DNA from: Actinomycetota bacterium
GTDB lineage: Bacteria > Actinomycetota > Thermoleophilia > Solirubrobacterales > Solirubrobacteraceae
Reading direction: 5' to 3'
Length of the DNA: 10,484 nucleotides
Assembly (NCBI GenBank): GCA_005883255.1
Contig: VAXS01000130.1
Coordinates: 1 to 10,484, forward strand
Of the stretch, positions 6,671 through 10,484 are shown piece by piece. Position 1 is the first letter of the stretch; each line of letters opens with the position of its first letter. A model generated the notes under the pieces. It had not been told where the DNA came from. It ran no database searches and worked only from the letters and a program-made list of their open reading frames with translations. The position numbers and the translations under genes are program-made.

Positions 6671-7534
6671 ATGGCCAGCGTCCCACCCCCCGTCGCCCCC
6701 GCCCGCTCGGCGCCCCCGCCCGACCCGCCGGAGCTGCCCGAGGGGGCGCCGCGTCCGCGTCCCCGCTGGCCGGCGTGGACCGCCCCGGTGGCGCTGATCG
6801 CCGGCTTCGGCGTGGCGTTGTTCGCCTACGTCCTGATCGGAACCGTGGCGGCCGCCGCCGGCGCCAACCTCGACAATCCGCCCAGCGGAGTGGAGGTGGC
6901 CGCCACCGCCGTGCAGGACCTCGCGCTGATCGGCAGCGCCCTGCTCTTCGCCCGGATGACCGCGCGGCCGCGACCCTGGCACTTCGGCCTGCGGGTGCCG
7001 AAGGTCGGCCCCGCCGTGGCCTGGGTGGTCGCGGGCTGGCTGGCGTTCGTGCTGTTCAGCGCCATCTGGGTGTCGGCCCTGGGGATCCACCAGAAGGACG
7101 ACCTCCCCAAGGAGCTGGGCGCGGGCAACGGAGCCCTCGCCCTGGCCGCCGTCGGCCTCCTCGTCACGGTGTTCGCTCCGATCGCGGAGGAGTTCTTCTT
7201 CCGCGGCTACTTCTTCACCGCCCTGCGCTCGTGGCGGGGCGTGTGGCCGGCGGCGATCATCACCGGGCTGGTGTTCGGTGCGATCCACGCGGGCTCGGCG
7301 CCCGCCGGCTACCTGGTCCCGCTGGCGGGCTTCGGGTTCGTCCTGTGCATCGTCTACTGGCGGACCGGGTCGCTGTATCCCTGCATGTCGCTGCACGCGC
7401 TCAACAACTCACTGGCGTTCGGCGTCTCCCAGCACTGGGGCTGGCAGATACCGCTGCTGATGGTGGGCGCCAACCTGGCCATCGCGGCGATCGTGCTGCC
7501 GCTCGGGCGCCGGCAGCAGCTGGCGCCGGCGTGA
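6671..7534 (+). CDS. CPBP-family intramembrane glutamic endopeptidase (CAAX protease/Abi type)
   Basis: CPBP proteins (Rce1/Abi family) are polytopic proteases that cut substrates within or near the membrane. The three conserved motifs are present: EEFFFR (173-178, Glu173/Glu174 and Arg178), FGAIH (202-206, Phe202 and His206) and HALNN (242-246, His242 and Asn246). The 287-aa product begins with a Pro-rich cytosolic stretch (1-38), followed by helices at about 39-63, 79-96, 112-136, 156-172 and several more around the active site. ATG 6671 lies 47 bp after the HAD gene and has no strong ribosome binding site. Its TGA overlaps the GTG of the ABC ATPase, implying translational coupling to the exporter. 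Bacterial CPBP proteins have been linked to bacteriocin self-immunity and to membrane protein or peptide processing. No precursor peptide gene is seen nearby, so its target is unknown. Confidence 0.9.
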   Translation: MASVPPPVAPARSAPPPDPPELPEGAPRPRPRWPAWTAPVALIAGFGVALFAYVLIGTVAAAAGANLDNPPSGVEVAATAVQDLALIGSALLFARMTARPRPWHFGLRVPKVGPAVAWVVAGWLAFVLFSAIWVSALGIHQKDDLPKELGAGNGALALAAVGLLVTVFAPIAEEFFFRGYFFTALRSWRGVWPAAIITGLVFGAIHAGSAPAGYLVPLAGFGFVLCIVYWRTGSLYPCMSLHALNNSLAFGVSQHWGWQIPLLMVGANLAIAAIVLPLGRRQQLAPA

Positions 7535-8289
7535 GGCCGCTGGGGTTCGCCGGCGACGTCGCGGTCCGGGCGCGCGGCCTGGCCAAGCGCTACGACGGCA
7601 TCGTGGCGCTGGACGGCGTCGACTTCGACGTGCGGACCGGTCAGTGCTTCGGCTTCCTGGGCCCCAACGGCGCCGGCAAGACCACCACGATGAAGATGAT
7701 CTACGGCCTGGCCGCCGTGCAGGACGGCACGCTGGAGGTCCTGGGCCGCGACATCTCCCGCGAGCGCCGGGCGGTGAAGGCCCGCCTGGGCGTCGTCCCC
7801 CAGGAGGACAACCTCGACCGCGAGCTGACTGTCCGCGAGAACCTGCTGGTCCAGGCCGGGTACTTCGGCATCGGCAGCGAGGAGGCGGAGCGCCGGGTGG
7901 CCGAGCTGCTGGAGTTCTCCCTGCTGGCCGGGCGCTCGGACGCCATGGTGCGCCAGCTCTCCGGCGGCATGCGCCGGCGCCTGCTGATCGCGCGGGCGCT
8001 GGTGAACGAGCCCGAGCTGGTCGTGCTCGACGAGCCCACCACCGGCCTCGATCCCCAGGCTCGCCAGACGCTGTGGCACACGCTCGACCGCCTGCGCGAC
8101 CAGGGCGTGACCCTGCTCCTCACCACGCACTACATGGAGGAGGCCGCGCGCCTGTGCGACCGCCTGGTCATCCTCGACCTGGGGCGGATCGTGGCCGAGG
8201 GATCGCCCGACGAGCTGATCGCCCGCTACGGGCAGCCGCACCTGGAGGCGGTGTTCCTGCACCTCACCGGCCACGAGCTGGACAGGTGA
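7531..8289 (+). CDS. ABC transporter ATP-binding protein, NodI/DrrA-like (ABC-2 exporter)
   Basis: Cytosolic ATPase that drives the permease encoded next to it. The 252-aa protein is a single nucleotide-binding domain: Walker A GPNGAGKTT (44-52, Lys50), Q-loop Gln91, signature LSGGM (143-147), Walker B VVLDE (164-168, catalytic Glu168), a D-loop beginning GLDP, and H-loop His200. The segment around the Q-loop, QEDNLDRELTVRENLLVQ (91-108), closely resembles NodI, the ATPase of rhizobial lipochitooligosaccharide export. Outside rhizobia, relatives serve other ABC-2 exporters, so nodulation is not implied. GTG 7531 overlaps the CPBP stop codon (GTGA) and places an 18-residue lead before the first strand. 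The gene ends in a second GTGA overlap with the permease. The exported molecule cannot be told from the sequence. Confidence 0.94.
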   Translation: MRPLGFAGDVAVRARGLAKRYDGIVALDGVDFDVRTGQCFGFLGPNGAGKTTTMKMIYGLAAVQDGTLEVLGRDISRERRAVKARLGVVPQEDNLDRELTVRENLLVQAGYFGIGSEEAERRVAELLEFSLLAGRSDAMVRQLSGGMRRRLLIARALVNEPELVVLDEPTTGLDPQARQTLWHTLDRLRDQGVTLLLTTHYMEEAARLCDRLVILDLGRIVAEGSPDELIARYGQPHLEAVFLHLTGHELDR

Positions 8290-9065
8290 CCGGCGCGCTC
8301 TCCCTTCCCAGCCTCCCGGCGGCGCTGCGCGTCTGGCGGCGCAACCTGCGCGTGTTCTCGAAGATCTGGCGCGGGGCCCTGCTGCCGCTGTTCTTCGACC
8401 CGCTCTTCTACCTGGTGGCGATGGGCTTCGGCCTGGGCACCTACATCGCGCACATCAACGGGGTGCCCTACCGCGAGTTCATCGCGCCCGGGCTGTGCGC
8501 CTCGGCGGTGATGTGGGCCGCCTCCTTCGAGATGGCCTGGAACGCCTTCTTCAAGATGGAGGAGACGCGGCTGTACGACTCGATCCTGGCCACGCCGATC
8601 GAGGTCGAGGACCTGGTGACCGGCGAGCTGCTCTGGGCGGGCACGCGGGCGGTGATCTACGGCACGACGTTCCTGATCGTGATCTCGGCCTTCGGCCTGG
8701 TGGAGTCGGGGTGGGCGGCGGCGATGCCGCCGTTCCTGCTGCTGGGCGGGCTGTGCTTCGCCACGATCGGCCTGGCCTACACCTCGCTGATCCCGAAGAT
8801 GGACTACTTCACGTTCTACTTCACGCTGTTCATCACGCCGATGTTCCTGTTCGGCGGGATCTTCTTCCCCTACGACAAGCTGCCCGAGTGGGCCCAGGTC
8901 GTGGCCTGGTTCACGCCGCTCTACCACCTGGTGCTGGTCTGTCGCGAGCTGGCCACGGGACCGGACGCCGCCGCCGTGGCCGGCAACGCCGCCTGGCTGG
9001 CGGTCCTCACGGCCCTGCTGTTCTCGGTGCCGGTGGTGGCCCTGCGCCGGCGGCTCGTCGCCTAG
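8286..9065 (+). CDS. ABC-2 type transporter permease, NodJ-like
   Basis: Membrane partner of the preceding ATPase; two copies of each would form the exporter. The 259-aa product shows the ABC-2/NodJ layout. An N-terminal amphipathic region (WRRNLRVFSKIWRG, 17-30) precedes TM1 (about 33-55). Then come PYREFIAPGL (61-70), TM2 (about 71-88) and a cytosolic coupling segment with TPIEVEDLVTGELLW (103-117). TM3 is at about 118-138, TM4 at about 148-168 and TM5 at about 175-194, followed by FFPYDKLPEWAQ and FTPLYHLV (193-216) and a last helix at about 233-253. FFPYDKLPEW and TPLYHLV are typical of NodJ-type permeases. GTG 8286 overlaps the ATPase stop codon (GTGA), so the two should be made in equal amounts. 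The stop is 4 bp from the convergent small membrane protein gene, leaving no room for a separate terminator. Confidence 0.93.
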   Translation: MTGALSLPSLPAALRVWRRNLRVFSKIWRGALLPLFFDPLFYLVAMGFGLGTYIAHINGVPYREFIAPGLCASAVMWAASFEMAWNAFFKMEETRLYDSILATPIEVEDLVTGELLWAGTRAVIYGTTFLIVISAFGLVESGWAAAMPPFLLLGGLCFATIGLAYTSLIPKMDYFTFYFTLFITPMFLFGGIFFPYDKLPEWAQVVAWFTPLYHLVLVCRELATGPDAAAVAGNAAWLAVLTALLFSVPVVALRRRLVA

Positions 9066-9069
9066 CCGC

Positions 9070-9411
9070 TCAGCCCCGGACCCGCATGTAGCGGGCGAGG
9101 AAGCCCAGGCCCACGCCGTAGACCAGGATCGCCAGCAGCGTCGGGATGCCGTGGCGGATCCAGCTGTCGCTGCTGTTGGCGACGCCCGAGAACGGCTTCA
9201 GCAGCACGTCGTCCACGTCGTCGATCGCCTTCCGGAACGAAGAGCGCGAGCCGGCGTGGACCGTCCCCTGCTGCTGCGCCGGCGAGTCGTCGATGGCGCT
9301 GACCTGCTGGTGCGAGGCGTGCGTGAGCTGGTCGGCGGCGAACATGGCGAAGCCCGCGACCACGAGAAGACTGACCACCAGCGCGACCCACCTGAGGACG
9401 CCGTCGACCAC
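9070..9411 (-). CDS. Small two-helix membrane protein of unknown function
   Basis: I do not recognise a family. The 113-aa product has a hydrophobic helix at about 6-26 (LRWVALVVSLLVVAGFAMFA), a polar middle of about 60 residues and a second helix at about 88-107 (HGIPTLLAILVYGVGLGFLA) ending in a basic tail (RYMRVRG). The middle holds a His/Gln-rich part (HASHQQ) and an acidic part (AIDDVDDVLLKPF), and may lie outside the membrane with both ends inside. The start is GTG 9411; no clear ribosome binding site is seen. It is convergent with the permease gene (4-bp gap) and divergent from pyrE, so it is probably transcribed alone from the 74-bp region shared with pyrE. Two convincing hydrophobic segments and consistent high-GC codon use make it a real gene rather than a shadow. 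Confidence 0.75.
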   Translation of the reverse strand: MVDGVLRWVALVVSLLVVAGFAMFAADQLTHASHQQVSAIDDSPAQQQGTVHAGSRSSFRKAIDDVDDVLLKPFSGVANSSDSWIRHGIPTLLAILVYGVGLGFLARYMRVRG

Positions 9412-9485
9412 GACGCTTAAGATCGGCCGGCCTTGGTCGCGACTGGAGCCCTGGGCGCCGCGTCTCGACGTCCGTGGGAACGGGC
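9412..9485 (+). promoter_or_regulatory. divergent intergenic region, possible pyrE promoter
   Basis: This 74-bp gap separates the divergent starts of the small membrane protein and pyrE, so promoters for both are expected here or nearby. The only AT-rich patch is CTTAAGAT at 9416-9423; TAAGAT (9418-9423) matches a TAnnnT -10 box on the plus strand. No convincing -35 hexamer lies 16-18 bp upstream. GGCCGGCC at 9425-9432 is a short palindrome that could be chance. No PyrR-binding or attenuator structure is visible. Confidence 0.25.
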
Positions 9486-10034
9486 GTGAGCGCGCGCGAG
9501 CGCCTGATCGCGGAGCTGCGCGAGCACGCGCTGGTGATCGGCGAGGTCACGCTCACCAGCGGCGCCACCGCGCAGTACTACGTGGACGCCAAGCGGGCGA
9601 TCCTGCGGCCGGCCGGTTTCGCCGCCCTGGCCGAGCTGGTGGCCGAACAGGCGGCCACGCGCGGGGCCACCGCTGTGGGCGGGCTGACGATGGGCGCCGA
9701 TCCGCTCGTGTGCGCCGCGCTGGCCGGGGGCGCGCCCGTCACCGGCTTCTTCGTGCGCAAGGAGGCCAAGGCGCACGGCCTGCAGCGGCGCATCGAGGGC
9801 CCGCCGCTGGATCCGGGGGAGCGCTGCCTGATCGTGGAGGACGTCGTCACCACCGGAGGCTCGACGCTGCGCGCCATCGAGGCGGTGCGGGAGGCGGGGG
9901 CGACGGTGTGCGGCGTGGTCGCGGTACTCGACCGGCTGGCCGGCGGCGCGGAGGCCATCGAGGCTGCGGCCGGAGCGCCCTACGAGCCGCTGACCACGAT
10001 CGACGACGTCTACCCCGACCGCCCGGACGGCTAA
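9486..10034 (+). CDS. pyrE: Orotate phosphoribosyltransferase PyrE
   Basis: Transfers ribose-5-phosphate from PRPP to orotate to form orotidine 5'-monophosphate, the fifth step of pyrimidine synthesis, in the cytosol. The 182-aa product shows the type I PRTase fold. The substrate strand region has TSGATAQYYVDAKRA (24-38). The catalytic loop is RKEAKAHGLQRRIEG (91-105, with Lys92, Lys95 and His97). The PRPP-binding motif is LIVEDVVTTGGST (115-127), with the Glu118-Asp119 acidic pair. All expected active-site residues are present. GTG 9486 is preferred because GGGA (9476-9479) lies 6 nt upstream and the product then begins SARERL; GTG 9474 in frame would add four residues. No other pyr gene is in the window, so it stands apart from the pyrBC-carAB-pyrF cluster. 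Its TAA overlaps the TAG of the convergent downstream gene. Confidence 0.95.
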   Translation: MSARERLIAELREHALVIGEVTLTSGATAQYYVDAKRAILRPAGFAALAELVAEQAATRGATAVGGLTMGADPLVCAALAGGAPVTGFFVRKEAKAHGLQRRIEGPPLDPGERCLIVEDVVTTGGSTLRAIEAVREAGATVCGVVAVLDRLAGGAEAIEAAAGAPYEPLTTIDDVYPDRPDG

Positions 10035-10484
10035 GGCCCGGGCGGCTCGGCCCGGAAGGTGCGCACGATCTCGTCCAGCGCGCGGCGGTAGACGCGCTCG
10101 GCCACGCGGACGTTGCGGAACACCAGCAGGCTGAACGTCACGACACCGCGACGCTGCAGCGCGATCGCCCGGAGCGCCTGGCCCACACCCGTTGGGGCAT
10201 AGACGCCGGTCGCGGTGACCGAGGCGGCGGCGAAGCGCGTCCCGCGCACGGGTCGGGCGCTTCCCAGCCGGAGGCGACGGTAGCCGCGCAGCGCCCGCAG
10301 CGTGGCGGCCGCGTAGCGCCCGGGCGTGAGCGTCTCGCCCTGCTGGCCGTAGTCGGCCGCGATGCTCACCGCCAGGCCACGATCGCGCGAGCGCACCAGG
10401 GTGGCGCCCCGGACCCCGCGCGCCGTCCATCCCGGCGGGATGCCGAGGTTGAAGCCGGAGCGCAGGTTGACCACGCGCCGCCAG
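10031..10484 (-). CDS. Unrecognised, probably exported protein, C-terminal part (runs off the right edge)
   Basis: About 150 residues are visible and the frame is still open at the window edge, so the N-terminus is missing. GTG at 10474-10472 is a possible internal start but has no signal sequence, and the frame upstream (reading WRR) continues. The sequence has a GFNLGIPPGW opening, a strand-like segment TLVRSRDRGLAVSI, a long Arg-rich middle, and an ending with VVTFSLLVFRNVRV and EIVRTFR. A FxxxIPxGW lead, mixed strands and a final helix ending in TFR is the general look of Mog1/PsbP-like (LpqN/DUF1795-type) secreted proteins. That is a structural guess, not a family assignment. The stop (TAG, 10033-10031) overlaps the pyrE TAA by 3 bp within CTAA. 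Confidence 0.65.
   Translation of the reverse strand, partial: WRRVVNLRSGFNLGIPPGWTARGVRGATLVRSRDRGLAVSIAADYGQQGETLTPGRYAAATLRALRGYRRLRLGSARPVRGTRFAAASVTATGVYAPTGVGQALRAIALQRRGVVTFSLLVFRNVRVAERVYRRALDEIVRTFRAEPPGP

Noticed and set aside
6083..7396. Open frame of about 437 codons antisense to the HAD and CPBP genes
   Set aside because: The genes on the plus strand carry complete catalytic motifs; this frame is low-complexity Arg/Gln/His/Ser with no motif.
7531..9065. Reading the NodI/NodJ-like pair as nodulation genes
   Set aside because: No nodABC or other lipochitooligosaccharide genes are present and the genome looks actinobacterial. NodIJ-like is used only to describe the subfamily.
9417..10430. 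Open frame of about 337 codons on the minus strand over pyrE
   Set aside because: It is antisense to pyrE, whose PRPP motif is intact, and out of frame with the edge gene. No recognisable feature.
1..10484. Search for CRISPR arrays, tRNAs, insertion sequences, toxin-antitoxin pairs or defence genes
   Set aside because: No spaced direct repeats, cloverleaf-like sequence, transposase or integrase motifs were seen. The CPBP gene alone is not evidence of a defence or bacteriocin system.

Overview
The window is a compact, very GC-rich chromosomal segment of a bacterium. Protein-level resemblance points to a high-GC actinobacterium, most likely of the class Thermoleophilia (Solirubrobacterales type). 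That placement is an inference from gene style and composition, not from a marker search. Starts are often GTG, genes overlap by 4 bp (GTGA) or are separated by only a few bases, and Shine-Dalgarno sequences are weak. No tRNA, rRNA, CRISPR array, insertion sequence, integrase or phage gene is visible.

Layout. Positions 1-78 may hold the last codons of an unseen upstream gene. A short FlgM-like anti-sigma factor follows (133-408, +). Next comes a minus-strand run read from right to left: an MscS-type mechanosensitive channel (4574-3792), a bifunctional class A penicillin-binding protein (3770-1578), translation initiation factor IF-1 (1548-1330) and thiamine-monophosphate kinase ThiL (1329-382). 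Gaps are 21, 29 and 0 bp, so it looks like one operon joining envelope and core functions. Divergent from mscS is a plus-strand run: a PIG-V-like membrane mannosyltransferase (4675-5934), a HAD hydrolase (5931-6623), a CPBP intramembrane protease (6671-7534), and a NodI/NodJ-like ABC exporter made of ATPase (7531-8289) and permease (8286-9065). The last three are translationally coupled or nearly so. A small two-helix membrane protein of unknown function (9411-9070, -) faces away from pyrE, orotate phosphoribosyltransferase (9486-10034, +). The right edge holds the C-terminal part of an unrecognised, probably exported protein (10484-10031, -) whose stop codon overlaps that of pyrE.

How the genes fit together. 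MscS and the PBP both act at the envelope (turgor release and peptidoglycan synthesis). IF-1 and ThiL are cytosolic core functions that share their transcript. The plus-strand group combines lipid-linked sugar transfer, a membrane protease and an ABC-2 exporter, so it is also envelope-oriented, but its substrate cannot be read from the sequence.

I do not see a clearly novel system. The points most worth a second look are thiL, whose conserved N-terminus begins directly after the infA stop codon with only CTG available as an upstream start; an infA placed outside a ribosomal-protein operon; and the tightly coupled CPBP protease plus NodIJ-type exporter.
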